Assembly: GCF_024585285.1 (NCBI RefSeq)
Contig: NZ_CP040755.1
Coordinates: 1,674,001-1,738,000, forward strand
From: Colwellia sp. M166
GTDB lineage: Bacteria > Pseudomonadota > Gammaproteobacteria > Enterobacterales > Alteromonadaceae
Length of the DNA stretch: 64,000 nt
Reading direction: 5' to 3'
Shown: positions 1-11,065 of the stretch, one piece after another
Layout: each line of letters begins with the position of its first letter
Position numbering within the stretch: position 1 is the stretch's first letter
The notes under the pieces: model-generated
The model's input: only the letters and a program-made list of their open reading frames with translations
What the model was told of the DNA's origin: nothing
Database searches by the model: none
Made by a program: the position numbers and the translations under genes

Positions 1-468
1 TATTTTTGCAACTACTCTTGCTGGATTACCAACTACCAGACTATATGGAGGCACATCTTTAGTAACTACTGAGCCTGCTGCCACCATCGAGTACTCACCT
101 AAAGTGATACCGCAAACAATAGTTGCATTAGCGCCTAAACTGGCGCCAGTCTTGACCAAAGTTTTAGTGATTCTCCAGTCTGAATTAAAGGCTCTTGGCA
201 CCTTATCATTGGTAAAGCATACATTAGGCCCAACAAATACATCGTTTTCTATAGTCACGCCTTGATATACAGACACTGAGTTCTGTATTTTACAGCCATT
301 ACCTATAGTTACGCCTGCATCAATATATACGTCTTTCGACAGTATACAATTGGTACCGATAGACGTATTTTCTCTAATTTGAGTATTGATCCAAACCTTA
401 GTACCTGCGCCAATTTTTGCATCAGGGCTAACATTCGCTGTCGGATCTATATAGATATCTGCTGACAT
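1..468 (-). CDS. WbpD-like left-handed beta-helix N-acetyltransferase (3' end outside window)
   Basis: Partial gene: 156 codons are visible without a stop, and the C-terminus lies beyond the left edge. It starts with ATG at 468, and this codon overlaps the TAA of the aminotransferase upstream (TAATG coupling). The visible protein is built of hexapeptide repeats (isoleucine/valine-rich turns such as [23 protein letters not shown] and [19 protein letters not shown]), typical of LbetaH acyl-CoA acetyltransferases. It resembles WbpD/WlbB enzymes, which N-acetylate the 3-amino group of a UDP-2-acetamido-3-amino-uronic acid. It is a diverged paralogue of the acetyltransferase at 1644-2225. It could instead acetylate another amino sugar or be an O-acetyltransferase. 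The family is secure; the substrate is inferred. Confidence 0.8.
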   Translation of the reverse strand, partial: MSADIYIDPTANVSPDAKIGAGTKVWINTQIRENTSIGTNCILSKDVYIDAGVTIGNGCKIQNSVSVYQGVTIENDVFVGPNVCFTNDKVPRAFNSDWRITKTLVKTGASLGANATIVCGITLGEYSMVAAGSVVTKDVPPYSLVVGNPARVVAKI

Positions 469-1622
469 TATAACGTTCCAATTAAGTCACAAATTGTTTC
501 TATATCTTTAGTTTCCAAATAAGGATGCATTGGCAAGCTAAAGACTCTTTTGGCGGCATTTGAAGAAACGGAAAAGTCGCCCGGATTATAGCCTAAACTT
601 TCAAATACCTTTTGTTCGTGTAATGGAATAGGATAATAAACAGCGACAGGAATATTGTTATTTTTTAAGTGATCCATAATTGCAGTTCTATGGTTGTCAT
701 CTTTCGCCATTAACGTGTATTGCGCCCAGGCACTAACATAACCATCAGGAGTTGTCGGCGTTGTAACTCCATCAACATTCGCCAAATTAGCTGTGTATAA
801 CTTTGCAACATTTTGGCGTTGTTCAATTTCACTATCAAAGACTTCTAATTTAGGTAATAACACTGCCGCTTGTATGGTATCTAATCTACCGGTTAAACCT
901 AGGCGAACATTTTGATATTTATCTTCACCTTGTCCATGTACTCGAATAGACTTTAATTTATTTGCTATGTCATCATTGTCTGTAAAGATAGCACCACCGT
1001 CGCCGTAACAACCTAGCGGCTTAGCTGGGAAGAAAGATGTGCAACCTATATCGGCCAGGCTGCCAGCCTTATTGTCATCTATAGAGCCACCAAAACCTTG
1101 TGCAGCATCTTCAATGACGACTAAACCAAAATCTTTAGCTATTTTATTTATTTTTACAGCATCTGCAGGTAATCCGAATAAATCAACACTAATAATTGCT
1201 TTGATTTTGGCTGCATCAGTACAAATTTTAGAATGAATTGTATTTTTATTTTTAGATATGTCGTTTAATGCTTCTTCAATTAATTTTGGCGAGATATTAA
1301 AGGTTTCAATATCTATATCTATAAATAATGGTGTAGCTCCTACAAACTTTATCGCTTCTGCAGTGGCAATAAAAGTAAAGGGTGTTGTTATGACAACGTC
1401 CCCTTCGCCAATATCATGTGCCATTAATGCCATAACTAAAGCATCTGTACCTGATGAACAAGAAATACAATGTTTCGTTCCAGTATATTTAGCAAGTTCT
1501 GTTTCTAAAGTTATAACTTCTGGCCCCATAACATATTGGCCATGATCTAATACTTTATGAATATTAGTATCTATTTTTTCTTTCAATAAAGCGTACTGTG
1601 TTTTCAAATCTATGAATTGCAT
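468..1622 (-). CDS. wbpE: DegT/DnrJ/EryC1/StrS-family UDP-sugar aminotransferase, WbpE type
   Basis: 384 aa. This is a PLP-dependent sugar aminotransferase, expected to transfer an amino group from glutamate to the 3-keto carbon of UDP-2-acetamido-2-deoxy-3-keto-glucuronate. The fold-I signature is clear: SSGTDAL near residue 57 (phosphate binding), EDAAQ near 171 (Asp contacting the PLP ring), and the Schiff-base lysine at about 201 in [15 protein letters not shown], the form seen in WbpE. It is slightly longer than the usual ~360 aa because of a polar insertion around residues 120-140. It follows the WbpD homologue by 21 bp and overlaps the next gene, so it is translated as part of one operon with the WbpB and WbpD homologues. 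Family assignment is firm; the exact substrate is inferred from the neighbours. Confidence 0.9.
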   Translation of the reverse strand: MQFIDLKTQYALLKEKIDTNIHKVLDHGQYVMGPEVITLETELAKYTGTKHCISCSSGTDALVMALMAHDIGEGDVVITTPFTFIATAEAIKFVGATPLFIDIDIETFNISPKLIEEALNDISKNKNTIHSKICTDAAKIKAIISVDLFGLPADAVKINKIAKDFGLVVIEDAAQGFGGSIDDNKAGSLADIGCTSFFPAKPLGCYGDGGAIFTDNDDIANKLKSIRVHGQGEDKYQNVRLGLTGRLDTIQAAVLLPKLEVFDSEIEQRQNVAKLYTANLANVDGVTTPTTPDGYVSAWAQYTLMAKDDNHRTAIMDHLKNNNIPVAVYYPIPLHEQKVFESLGYNPGDFSVSSNAAKRVFSLPMHPYLETKDIETICDLIGTL

Positions 1623-1643
1623 TGTAATTACTCAAAAATTAAT

Positions 1644-2225
1644 TTATAAAACTAGGGATAAATCTTCACCTGAAAGCTTATATAAAACACCCGTATGTGA
1701 ACATGTAACTTGCGCATCCCCATGAAGAGGAATATCAAGCTGTTCGCCATATGTGCTCATCCAACCAATCTGCTTTGCAGGGACACCAACCATTAGCGCA
1801 AAAGGTTTAACGTCTTTATTAATAACAGCACCAGCACCAATGAATGCATACTCACCAATTGTGACTCCGCATACGATGGTACAATTAGCACCTAAAGTAA
1901 CGCCTTTTTTAACCAGTGTATCCCGATATTCATCTTTACGTTCAACACCAGAACGCGGATTATATACATTAGTAAAAACCATGCTTGGGCCGCAAAACAC
2001 TTCGTCTTCTAAATGCACATTATCGTACACAGAAACATTATTCTGTATTTTGCATTTATTTCCAATAGTCACTTTATTGCCAACGAATACATTTTGGCCC
2101 AACGAAACGCCATGACCAATTACCGCGCCAGCACAAACATGTGCAAAGTGCCATACCCTAGAGTCTTTACCTATTATTGCACCATCGTCAACTATTGCAC
2201 TTTCATGCTGATAATATGCTTTCAT
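1644..2225 (-). CDS. wbpD: UDP-2-acetamido-3-amino-2,3-dideoxyglucuronate N-acetyltransferase, WbpD type
   Basis: 193 aa, the normal length for WbpD/WlbB. Tandem hexapeptides run from about residue 12 to 150 ([50 protein letters not shown]), giving the left-handed beta-helix that binds acetyl-CoA between subunits. It ends in the family-typical [12 protein letters not shown] segment. The predicted reaction is acetylation of the 3-amino group produced by the aminotransferase encoded downstream, giving UDP-GlcNAc(3NAc)A. It lies only 2 bp after the WbpB homologue. Two acetyltransferases of this family flank wbpE, so this one, with closer resemblance and position, is taken as the true WbpD. Confidence 0.88.
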   Translation of the reverse strand: MKAYYQHESAIVDDGAIIGKDSRVWHFAHVCAGAVIGHGVSLGQNVFVGNKVTIGNKCKIQNNVSVYDNVHLEDEVFCGPSMVFTNVYNPRSGVERKDEYRDTLVKKGVTLGANCTIVCGVTIGEYAFIGAGAVINKDVKPFALMVGVPAKQIGWMSTYGEQLDIPLHGDAQVTCSHTGVLYKLSGEDLSLVL

Positions 2226-2227
2226 TA

Positions 2228-3190
<963 letters not shown>

Positions 3191-3240
3191 TTATTCCTAT
3201 TAAATATTTTTAAAACTAATCTGTAAGCTATGTTTATGTA

Positions 3241-4278
3241 TTACTCGTCATACTTCCAACTAAAGTGTCGAGCGTATTTATTATAAAGAATAAATATCAG
3301 CACAAACAATATTAACGCTATACTTTCGGGCACTTGAAAATATTCGCCGAGCACACCAATTAATGACATCAGTGCTGCAAATATTGAAATAACCACTAAG
3401 GTTTGCCGTGAAGAGAGTCCTGCACGTTGTAATATATGATGTAAGTGATCTCGGTCTGGCTTAAAGGGCGATTTACCTTTACGATAGCGGCGCATAACTA
3501 TCGCCAGCATATCCATTAAGGGTATGGCACATATCCATAGTGCGGTTACAGGTCTAAACGATGCACTATCGCCTTGGGTACCTATGCTTAATAGCCAAAT
3601 AACACTTAGGCCGATAAACATACTTCCGGCATCGCCCATAAATATCTTTTTGTTATATATTTTAAAAAAGCCCAGATTGAACATTAAATAAGGCAATGTT
3701 GCCGTTGCTAAAATTAACGGGTAACTTAAATAACCGTAATTGCCGCTCATTAAAAATAATATTGCTATTGCGGTAAAAGTATTTAAGCTCAAGCTTCCAA
3801 TTAACCCGTCAATGCCATCAACCATGTTATAAGCATTAATCACGACAATAATAGCAAAGTAGGTAAATATAATCCCCGCAGGGCCTAACTCTATATCACC
3901 CATACCAAATAAGTTGCCTAAGTTAGCGATATAATCACCAACGCCGTAGATCATTAAACTAGCGATAATAATTTGCCCAACGATTCGAATACGCACTTTT
4001 AAGTCGTATTTATCATCAAGCGCACCTATAAATACCATCATCGCTGAAGCGATCAAGTACATACGTAATTCTAATGTATTCGGTAACCAAAGCAGACTTG
4101 CCGCAAGCACAGCAGCAAATATTGATATGCCACCAATAAGGGGTACTTGACCGTCGTGGCGTTTACGCGCATTAGGTTTGTCAACTAAACCTACATCTAT
4201 GGCAATTGGCTTAAATAACTTTATCGCTAAAAAAGCAAAGCAAAAGGCGGTTAAGGCAGCGACTAGCATTATATTCAC
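3241..4278 (-). CDS. wecA: Undecaprenyl-phosphate N-acetylhexosamine-1-phosphate transferase (WecA-like)
   Basis: 345 aa polytopic membrane protein of the PNPT family, which starts polysaccharide assembly by moving HexNAc-1-P from UDP-HexNAc to undecaprenyl phosphate at the cytoplasmic face. Visible signatures are the aspartate-rich NMVDGIDGL loop, the FMGDAGSMFIG motif and, near residue 270, the histidine cluster PDRDHLHH corresponding to the WecA HIHH motif. About ten hydrophobic segments alternate with short loops. It lies 3 bp downstream of the Wzz gene. The sugar could be GlcNAc or GalNAc; the neighbouring 4-epimerase leaves both open. Confidence 0.88.
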   Translation of the reverse strand: MNIMLVAALTAFCFAFLAIKLFKPIAIDVGLVDKPNARKRHDGQVPLIGGISIFAAVLAASLLWLPNTLELRMYLIASAMMVFIGALDDKYDLKVRIRIVGQIIIASLMIYGVGDYIANLGNLFGMGDIELGPAGIIFTYFAIIVVINAYNMVDGIDGLIGSLSLNTFTAIAILFLMSGNYGYLSYPLILATATLPYLMFNLGFFKIYNKKIFMGDAGSMFIGLSVIWLLSIGTQGDSASFRPVTALWICAIPLMDMLAIVMRRYRKGKSPFKPDRDHLHHILQRAGLSSRQTLVVISIFAALMSLIGVLGEYFQVPESIALILFVLIFILYNKYARHFSWKYDE

Positions 4279-4280
4279 TC

Positions 4281-5369
4281 CTATTTATTTGTAGTTTGTG
4301 CTGTAATTTGAACAGCATTAGCAGCACCAGACATGGTTTCAGCTAATTTGTTAGTGTCATCATTGTTACCCTTATTAGTAAAGTAACGAATTAGCACAAT
4401 TAACACAGATAAAATACCGCCTAACATGGTACCCAACACTACAATTAAGGCACGTTTAGGTTTGGCTTTTTCCTCTGGAGCATTGGCAGGGTCAATGGTT
4501 TTTAAGACGTATTCTTCCGAGACTTCCGCCAACATGATGGTTTTAGTTTGTTGCTCAATTAGTTGATAAAATACTGTTTGCATATCGGCCAATTGAGTTT
4601 CTTGAAGTTTTTTAGACAAGTAATCAATACTACGTTGTGCTTCGGCTTTATCTTTTTCGCGCATGGTTACATTGATATCGTTCACCAACCATACTAGCCA
4701 TTGCGTCGCAACTTCAGGAGAGTAATGTTCAATGGTTAATGTGATCATGCCTGTTTCAGCACTCTTATCTACGGATAAAGCAGCTTTGAAAGCTTTGTAA
4801 GACTGCCATGCCGATGGTTCAGAACTTTTTGATGTATTGCCTTCACCGAGCCATGTCTGAGTTTTTTCATTATAAACTTCATCATTTAGTATTAATTTTT
4901 TAGTATTAACATCCCAATTTTTGGCAGCCATTAAAGGCACTAATAACTGGTGCTTATTAATAAACTGCTCAATAAAAAAGCGCGATTTTAATATTTCAAG
5001 CGCAAGACCTGTTTTATCAGTACCGCTACTGCCAAGGTTAATTCCAGCCAAACTTGCTAAACCGCCAAACTGGCCGGCCATTTTAGCTAAACCGCCCGCC
5101 CCACCTTGCTCACTGGCTGGGGCCAGCAATATTGTCGCTTTATATATATTAGGTTGATTAATCGCATAAATTATTGAGCTGATTGCAAATAAGGCAGTAA
5201 TAGCAATGATCAGTAGCTTGCCAGACCAAATAGCGTGCCACAGCTCTGCTAGATCAATTTCGTCATCTTCAGAAAGCTGGTGTTGCTGATAAAATTCGCT
5301 TGAATTGATTGCGTCGACTTCTTGTGAAGTACTTCCGTGCAATTTATGATTTTTCACAATAGCCCACAT
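4281..5369 (-). CDS. wzz: Wzz-type polysaccharide chain-length determinant
   Basis: 362 aa inner-membrane polysaccharide co-polymerase without a kinase domain. A hydrophobic segment lies near residues 54-72 (LLIIAITALFAISSIIYAI) and a second near 306-328 (ALIVVLGTMLGGILSVLIVLI), framing a large periplasmic, partly coiled-coil region. The membrane-proximal QPNIYKATILLAPA following TM1 is typical of the Wzz domain. It sets the modal length of the polymer made by Wzy. A Gly-rich stretch (residues ~85-115) sits in the periplasmic part. The two-gene wzz-wecA block lies between the second SLBB exporter and the wbp genes. About 50 extra residues precede TM1. Family assignment is firm. Confidence 0.85.
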   Translation of the reverse strand: MWAIVKNHKLHGSTSQEVDAINSSEFYQQHQLSEDDEIDLAELWHAIWSGKLLIIAITALFAISSIIYAINQPNIYKATILLAPASEQGGAGGLAKMAGQFGGLASLAGINLGSSGTDKTGLALEILKSRFFIEQFINKHQLLVPLMAAKNWDVNTKKLILNDEVYNEKTQTWLGEGNTSKSSEPSAWQSYKAFKAALSVDKSAETGMITLTIEHYSPEVATQWLVWLVNDINVTMREKDKAEAQRSIDYLSKKLQETQLADMQTVFYQLIEQQTKTIMLAEVSEEYVLKTIDPANAPEEKAKPKRALIVVLGTMLGGILSVLIVLIRYFTNKGNNDDTNKLAETMSGAANAVQITAQTTNK

Positions 5370-5695
5370 TTATGTTCATTTTAATAACCATTCCTCTAGG
5401 CATTTGGCTTTAAACCTTAACCTACATGCCCAAGTGAGGGCGCATTATAACAAGATAGCACTATTTTTTAATAGTGATTATTCAATTTATTATTGGCTAA
5501 CCGCCCGCCACTCGCTTGATTCTTTAATTACCGACAAGTGTAGCTTAAGAGATGCTCAGCCATTGAATATCTTTAAGCAATATTTTCAAGTATCTATATT
5601 AGTTAATATTCAATGCTAACCATCGACATCTTGCCTAAAAAACTACCACTTAAACTACCACTTAAACTGACAGCTGTTTACTGACAGCTAACGAC
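5370..5695. other. 326-bp gene-free spacer with short repeats between wzz and the SLBB gene
   Basis: No convincing gene. At its right end there is a 12-bp direct repeat (CTACCACTTAAA twice, 5643-5666), followed by two CTGACAGCT copies (5667-5675 and 5681-5689), which belong to the TCAG-rich repeat family found after dtpA-like, fau and serA. These lie directly against the stop codon of the SLBB gene. The spacer could also carry a promoter or terminator for the minus-strand wzz-wecA-wbp block, but no clear -35/-10 pair or terminator hairpin was identified. Confidence 0.5.
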
Positions 5696-8485
5696 TTATA
5701 AGCTACCAATTGCCGCAACTGCAACCGCTGAATTATAGATTATTTGTGTAACTGCTGACCAAAGCGTTAAACCATCTTTGTACTCTAGATCTAGCGGTAT
5801 AACGATAGTATCGCCTGGAGCTAAAAGCTTATCTTGATTTGTAAACCAATTATTGTTGCTTGCTAGCCTTACTGAACCATCGGCTTTAATAACATAAATT
5901 CGTTCTTGATCAGCACGAGTTTTTAAACCACCTGAACGGTCGATATAATCATTTAGATCAAAGCCAGCTTTATACAGATGTGATGTGGCATATTGCACTT
6001 CACCTATCACACTTATTGACTCTTTTGTTTTTGGAATATACAAAGCGTCACCGCCGTCTAAGCGAACATCTTCAGTATTGTCATCTGCTAATATGCCGGG
6101 TAAATCAATAACTAAACGCCCCACCGCCTCAGCTACGTTTAACTTACTTAGCAAACTAGTCGACTCTGCAAGTTCAGCATTGCTTGCTTTATCACTAGTT
6201 AAGCTTATTTGTGCTGTTTCATTTTCAAGTTGCGCTTGTAGTTGTGCTATTTTCTCGGCTTCTTGCCTTTTTAACGCTTCGCGAGTAAAAATAGCCGAGC
6301 TTGCATCTGCTTCAGAAGTTAAGCCACCCGCACGTGTTATAACATTACTTAATGTTTCACCTTTTTTTAGGGTATATCGGCCTGGGAAAACTACCTCGCC
6401 TACTAAGTTGATTTCACGGTTATCTTGCCATTCAGGTATACGTTTAACATGTAGGGTATCTAGTGATTGCAGTAAAAAACCATCAGTGAGTTTAATATTC
6501 TGATGGCTGATTTTCGCATTTTTTATGCCATCATGACTAAAACGCACTAAATCTGCGTCAACTAAATAGCTTGATTCATTTAAGCCCCCCGCTAAGCTGA
6601 CTAACTCACGACTGGTCATATTAACAACATACGGGTATTGGCCTGGAAAATGTACATCGCCAGTAATAGTTACCACGTTTTGCGCTAAAGTTTTATCTGC
6701 TTGTTGGCGTAATTCAGCAATTAAGTCATCTAATAACGTATGGCGAGGCTGATCTCGCTCAAACAAATATAGCCGATCTAGTGCGACTAAAGGTTCATCT
6801 AATGCTGCTTGCTTAGTTAAATCGAGATAGAAAACTTCAGTGTTTAATTGCTTATTTTTTCTTGCTAATAAAGCAAATTGTAATTCTGAGGTTTGTGTGT
6901 AGCCCATTCCTGCATTTAATAAGTCTTTAACACTAGCATTTACCGTTAACGGATATTGACCAGGGTTGCGTACTGCGCCCTTGATACTGATAACCTTAGC
7001 CGCTTCGGCTAATTCGGTTTGTGATTTTAACACATTGAGTAATGGTGTTAAGCTTTCACTTCGATTGCGTTGTTTGTTAAAGACGTAAATTGTGTCTTCG
7101 GCTTGTAGCGAAAAATCAGCCGATTGTTGTTGTTTTTTTATATAATGCGAAAAATTTACACTATAACTACTTAACTTTCCTGTAATAGGGTTTTTACGGG
7201 TGATTAATATATATTCAAGATCTGGCTGAACTTTAAAGTCATTAATACTGGTAAGTATGTCGCTTAATTTGCTATTTTTATGCCAACCGTATACACCTGG
7301 GCGCTGCACATGACCTTTTACGGTAATACTTTCTTCAAGCGCTGATAATACCGAGCTTACTTCAATTACATCACCATTTTTAACTTGACTGTTTTGAGCT
7401 ATATTGAGATTAACACTGACCACCGAACGTAAACCGCTATTGTTAATACGGCCAATTTTACCTACTTTGGTAAAAGCTTTTGCTGTTACACCACCGGCTA
7501 ACTTAATAACCTCACCAATGTTTTGCTCACTTTTAAGCTCGTAAATTGCTGGACGACTAACTTCGCCTTTAACGCCAACGGTTTTACCTACTGTAGGAAT
7601 AAAAACTACATCACCAGCCATTAAGCTAACATCACCAGAAGTATCACCCGCTAATAACAGTTGATATAAATCAAGCGTTGCCACAACTTTGCCACGACGT
7701 TTAACTTGAATATTGCGTAGTGAACCAATTTCGTTGATCCCACCTGCCGCATATATCGCCTGAGTAACCGTTGCTAAAGAGCTTAAAGTGTATGAGGCAG
7801 CGCGGTAAGCTTCGCCTAAAACAAATACTCTAATTGAGCGTAATTCGCCCATGGAAATATTGCTTTTAACACCTATTTTTCGCTCTTGTATAATACTGCT
7901 GATTAAGTCTTTTACTTCACTAAAACTTTGTCCAGCTACGTTAACTGGCCCTAACTTTGGTATATCAATATTACCTTGACGGTTTATTGTTAAGTTATAT
8001 GAAACGGTTTCTTTACCATAAAGTTGAATAGCTAAGCTATCGCCTGGACCAACTTTATATTCTGAAGGGATAGGTACATCTGAAACTGGCGCAAAGGTTG
8101 ATGGCTCGCCAGCAAATAAGTCATAGCCAAAAGGTTTTAGTTCAACGGTCTCTGCACTGACACTAAATTGTAAGTTATTGGTTTCAAATGTTTGTTTTTC
8201 TGTTACTACGTCTTTTATTACAGAATTATTTTTCACACTATCACGAATAGGTACGAGCTCATTTAAAGTAGGTGAGTTTTGTTGTTTGTTATTAACATTT
8301 TTATCACTTAAACGATTAATCGTTGATAAGTCAATGCCCATGCTACTTGCCATGGCTTGTTGCTGGCTAGGTGACAATTGCTTGAATTGTTCAATTTGTG
8401 CTTGGCTAATTTCAGCAGCAATGGCGTTATAACTACCAAATACCAGGATAAAACTTAAGATGGTTTTTTCAAATATTAATTTCAT
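5696..8485 (-). CDS. Large multi-SLBB polysaccharide export protein (outer-membrane Wza/KpsD-like), copy 1
   Basis: 929 aa secreted protein. The N-terminal signal peptide ends near AIAAE at residue 24. A short helical segment follows (QIEQFKQLSPSQQQAMASSMG), then the Poly_export domain beginning about residue 143 (YKVGPGDSLAIQLYGKE). A series of at least five SLBB domains follows, each marked by repeating phrases such as VKGEVSRPAIYEL, VKGHVQRPGVYGW, IKGAVRNPGQYPL, ITGDVHFPGQYPY and LVGEVVFPGRYTL. It ends in a hydrophobic C-terminus that may anchor it in the membrane. It is much longer than E. coli Wza (~380 aa) and nearer KpsD-like exporters. A paralogue with the same architecture lies at 11066-13780. 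No lipobox was seen. Confidence 0.87.
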   Translation of the reverse strand: MKLIFEKTILSFILVFGSYNAIAAEISQAQIEQFKQLSPSQQQAMASSMGIDLSTINRLSDKNVNNKQQNSPTLNELVPIRDSVKNNSVIKDVVTEKQTFETNNLQFSVSAETVELKPFGYDLFAGEPSTFAPVSDVPIPSEYKVGPGDSLAIQLYGKETVSYNLTINRQGNIDIPKLGPVNVAGQSFSEVKDLISSIIQERKIGVKSNISMGELRSIRVFVLGEAYRAASYTLSSLATVTQAIYAAGGINEIGSLRNIQVKRRGKVVATLDLYQLLLAGDTSGDVSLMAGDVVFIPTVGKTVGVKGEVSRPAIYELKSEQNIGEVIKLAGGVTAKAFTKVGKIGRINNSGLRSVVSVNLNIAQNSQVKNGDVIEVSSVLSALEESITVKGHVQRPGVYGWHKNSKLSDILTSINDFKVQPDLEYILITRKNPITGKLSSYSVNFSHYIKKQQQSADFSLQAEDTIYVFNKQRNRSESLTPLLNVLKSQTELAEAAKVISIKGAVRNPGQYPLTVNASVKDLLNAGMGYTQTSELQFALLARKNKQLNTEVFYLDLTKQAALDEPLVALDRLYLFERDQPRHTLLDDLIAELRQQADKTLAQNVVTITGDVHFPGQYPYVVNMTSRELVSLAGGLNESSYLVDADLVRFSHDGIKNAKISHQNIKLTDGFLLQSLDTLHVKRIPEWQDNREINLVGEVVFPGRYTLKKGETLSNVITRAGGLTSEADASSAIFTREALKRQEAEKIAQLQAQLENETAQISLTSDKASNAELAESTSLLSKLNVAEAVGRLVIDLPGILADDNTEDVRLDGGDALYIPKTKESISVIGEVQYATSHLYKAGFDLNDYIDRSGGLKTRADQERIYVIKADGSVRLASNNNWFTNQDKLLAPGDTIVIPLDLEYKDGLTLWSAVTQIIYNSAVAVAAIGSL

Positions 8486-8615
8486 TTATAAATGACTTCA
8501 CTTATTATTATAGTTTTCATAGAGCAAGCACTTTTATATAAGCTTACTTAATTTGGCGTGCTGAAGCTTTATTATTGGAAGATATATATTTTGATTCATC
8601 ATATTAAAATGTAAG

Positions 8616-9662
8616 TTAACTCTCTAGCGATGTCAAAAATTTAACATACCAAGGCATAACTTTAGCTATACCTTGTTGAATACGAAATTCAGGCTGATAA
8701 CCTAATAGCTCTTTAGCTTTTGAAATATCAGCTTGCGAGTGCAGCACGTCGCCAACTCTAAATTCGCGGTAGATTGCAGATTTTTTGTAATCAATATCGT
8801 TAGCCCTTAATGCTATGACTAAACTGCTAAATAACTCATTTAAGCTTGTTTTGTCACCCAGTGCGACATTATAAACTTGATTTTTACCTTCATCGCTTGC
8901 CATGGCCGCTAAAATATTGGCTTGTACCGCATTTTCAATAAAACAAAAATCACGACTCGTTTCACCATCGCCATTAATAAATAAGTCTTGATTTTCGATC
9001 ATCGCTGCGGTCCACTTTGGAATCACCGCAGCATAAGCGCCATTAGGATCTTGACGTTTACCAAAGACATTAAAATAACGTAGACCGGTAGCATTTAACC
9101 CATAGGTTTTATGAAACACATCGGCGTATAGCTCATTAACATACTTAGTTACCGCGTATGGTGATAACGGTTTACCAATATTTTCTTCTACTTTTGGCAA
9201 TGCAGGATGGTCACCATAAGTTGAACTTGATGCGGCATAAACAAAAGTGCTGACTTTAGCGTCTTTTGCCGCAGTGAGCATATTAACAAAACCGGTGATA
9301 TTAGCTGAATTGGTTAGAATAGGGTCGGCAATTGAGCGTGGTACTGAACCTAAAGCAGCTTGATGTAACACATAGTCAACATTTTGGTTATTAAACCTCA
9401 GCGCTTTTTGACAATCATCAACATTACGAATATCACCTTTCACAAAAGCGAAGTTATGCCATTGCTCGTTGCTAACTTGGCCTTGTACTTCGTCTAAATT
9501 ATGTTGATGGCCAGTAGCAAAATTATCTAAACCAATGACTTTTTGATCTAACAACAACAACGTTTCAAGTAAATTAGAGCCAATAAACCCGGCCACACCA
9601 GTGATTAGCCAAACCTTTGGTGTGTTTTTTAGTTGTTTTTTTATATCATCGTACTTAGACAT
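8616..9662 (-). CDS. tviC: UDP-N-acetylglucosamine 4-epimerase, TviC/WbpP type (extended SDR)
   Basis: 348 aa extended short-chain dehydrogenase. The NAD-binding motif is [13 protein letters not shown] near residues 21-33, followed by [15 protein letters not shown], a phrase characteristic of WbpP/TviC/Gne enzymes. The catalytic triad is visible as ASSSTYG (Ser, near 145) and [11 protein letters not shown] (Tyr and Lys, near 169-173). The later [23 protein letters not shown] segment binds the UDP-N-acetylated sugar. The predicted reaction is reversible C4 epimerisation of UDP-GlcNAc or its uronic acid. With the 6-dehydrogenase located 76 bp upstream it would provide UDP-GalNAcA, as in Vi antigen and Pseudomonas O6 synthesis. 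Confidence 0.9.
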   Translation of the reverse strand: MSKYDDIKKQLKNTPKVWLITGVAGFIGSNLLETLLLLDQKVIGLDNFATGHQHNLDEVQGQVSNEQWHNFAFVKGDIRNVDDCQKALRFNNQNVDYVLHQAALGSVPRSIADPILTNSANITGFVNMLTAAKDAKVSTFVYAASSSTYGDHPALPKVEENIGKPLSPYAVTKYVNELYADVFHKTYGLNATGLRYFNVFGKRQDPNGAYAAVIPKWTAAMIENQDLFINGDGETSRDFCFIENAVQANILAAMASDEGKNQVYNVALGDKTSLNELFSSLVIALRANDIDYKKSAIYREFRVGDVLHSQADISKAKELLGYQPEFRIQQGIAKVMPWYVKFLTSLES

Positions 9663-9696
9663 GATTACTTCCGTTTTATAGTGTTTTATTTCTTTT

Positions 9697-9728
9697 ACTG
9701 ACAGCTGACAGCTTAAAACTGTCAGCTT
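9697..9728. repeat. Short TCAG-type palindromic repeat between tviB and tviC
   Basis: CTGACAGCTGACAGCTT followed closely by AACTGTCAGCTT makes an inverted repeat that could form a small hairpin in the tviB-tviC message. The same CTGACAGCT/AGCTGTCAG words recur in the large arrays at 17075-17530 and 19547-19975 and at 5667-5689, so it belongs to that dispersed family. It lacks the GTGTGG-type hinge found in the long elements. Confidence 0.6.
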
Positions 9729-9738
9729 CTATTTGTTT

Positions 9739-11019
9739 TTATAAACGCATATCAACCGACTCTTTTGGTAAGACATATTTTAAATCATAAAGCACATGGT
9801 TAGCTTTACCTAATGCGCGAATATTATCGACGCCCATGGCTTTAAATTCGTTATGTGAGACCGCAAGAATAACCGCGTCATAATGATTAACTTTAGGCTG
9901 GTCAGTTAAGCTTAAATTATATTCATGTTCGGCTTGCTCACTAGAGCACCAAGGATCGGTGATATCAACATTGATATTATATTCTTTTAGCTCGCTAACA
10001 ATATCGACAATCTTAGTATTACGTAAATCAGGGCAGTTTTCTTTAAAAGTAAGTCCCATAATTAGTACATTAGAACCTTCCACTTGAATGCGTTTATGTA
10101 GCATATGCTTTACAAGCTGTGAAACAACATAAGCGCCCATACCATCGTTTAAGCGACGGCCAGCTAAGATCATTTCTGGATGGTAGCCTACCGACTGAGC
10201 TTTATGAGTCAAATAATAAGGATCAACCCCAATACAATGCCCGCCCACTAGGCCTGGGCGAAAAGGTAAAAAATTCCATTTAGTGCCTGCGGCCTCTAAT
10301 ACTTCTAGTGTATCTATATTTAACTTGTTAAAAATAATCGATAATTCGTTAATCAAGGCTATATTGACATCACGTTGTGTATTTTCAATCACCTTAGCTG
10401 CTTCAGCGACCTTGATTGAACTCGCTTTATGCGTGCCAGCAATAATGATTGAGCGATATAAGTTATCAACTACCGTAGCAATTTCAGGCGTTGAGCCTGA
10501 GGTGACTTTTAAAATATTTGTCACTCGATGCTCTTTATCACCAGGATTAATACGTTCAGGTGAATAACCAGCAAAAAAGTCTTGGTTATATACTAAGCCG
10601 GAAACTCGTTCAACCACAGGGATACAAGCTTCTTCTGTTGCGCCGGGGTAAACCGTTGACTCATAAATGATAATATCGCCTTTACTTACAACTTTACCTA
10701 ACATTTCACTGGCTTTTATCAATGGCGTTAAATCAGGCTGTTTATGTTCATCGATTGGCGTTGGTACGGTAACAATGTAAACATTAGCACTTTCTAAGTC
10801 GGCTACTTCACATGAATAGCTTAAATTAGTAGTTGCCGCTAACTCTTCATCGCTAACTTCGAGCGTGCTGTCGGTACCTTGTTGTAACTCAGTAATACGC
10901 GACTTATTAATATCAAACCCCAAAGTTTGATATTTCTTTCCAAACTCTACTGCCAACGGCAAACCAACATAACCCAAACCTATGATGGCTACTTTTACAT
11001 CATTTAAATTACTTATCAT
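9739..11019 (-). CDS. tviB: UDP-N-acetyl-hexosamine 6-dehydrogenase, TviB/WbpO type
   Basis: 426 aa UDP-glucose/UDP-mannose dehydrogenase family enzyme that oxidises C6 of a UDP-HexNAc twice with NAD to the uronic acid. The Rossmann motif [18 protein letters not shown] is at residues 11-28. TVPTPID and [10 protein letters not shown] follow, and the catalytic cysteine is in [12 protein letters not shown] near residue 262. The C-terminal UDP-binding domain begins with [18 protein letters not shown]. These phrases match TviB/WbpO more closely than Ugd. It would supply UDP-GlcNAcA or UDP-GalNAcA, the former being the substrate expected by the WbpB homologue. It is separated by 46 bp from the SLBB gene upstream, so it is probably co-transcribed. 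Confidence 0.9.
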   Translation of the reverse strand: MISNLNDVKVAIIGLGYVGLPLAVEFGKKYQTLGFDINKSRITELQQGTDSTLEVSDEELAATTNLSYSCEVADLESANVYIVTVPTPIDEHKQPDLTPLIKASEMLGKVVSKGDIIIYESTVYPGATEEACIPVVERVSGLVYNQDFFAGYSPERINPGDKEHRVTNILKVTSGSTPEIATVVDNLYRSIIIAGTHKASSIKVAEAAKVIENTQRDVNIALINELSIIFNKLNIDTLEVLEAAGTKWNFLPFRPGLVGGHCIGVDPYYLTHKAQSVGYHPEMILAGRRLNDGMGAYVVSQLVKHMLHKRIQVEGSNVLIMGLTFKENCPDLRNTKIVDIVSELKEYNINVDITDPWCSSEQAEHEYNLSLTDQPKVNHYDAVILAVSHNEFKAMGVDNIRALGKANHVLYDLKYVLPKESVDMRL

Positions 11020-11065
11020 TCTAATTATTCCATTTAATTTTAAAGCTTTACCTAGGCAAAATTAG

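Noticed and set aside
5404..5619. 71-codon plus-strand open frame in the wzz/SLBB spacer
   Set aside because: No ribosome binding site, no recognisable domain, composition like non-coding spacer, and it lies opposite the direction of the operon.
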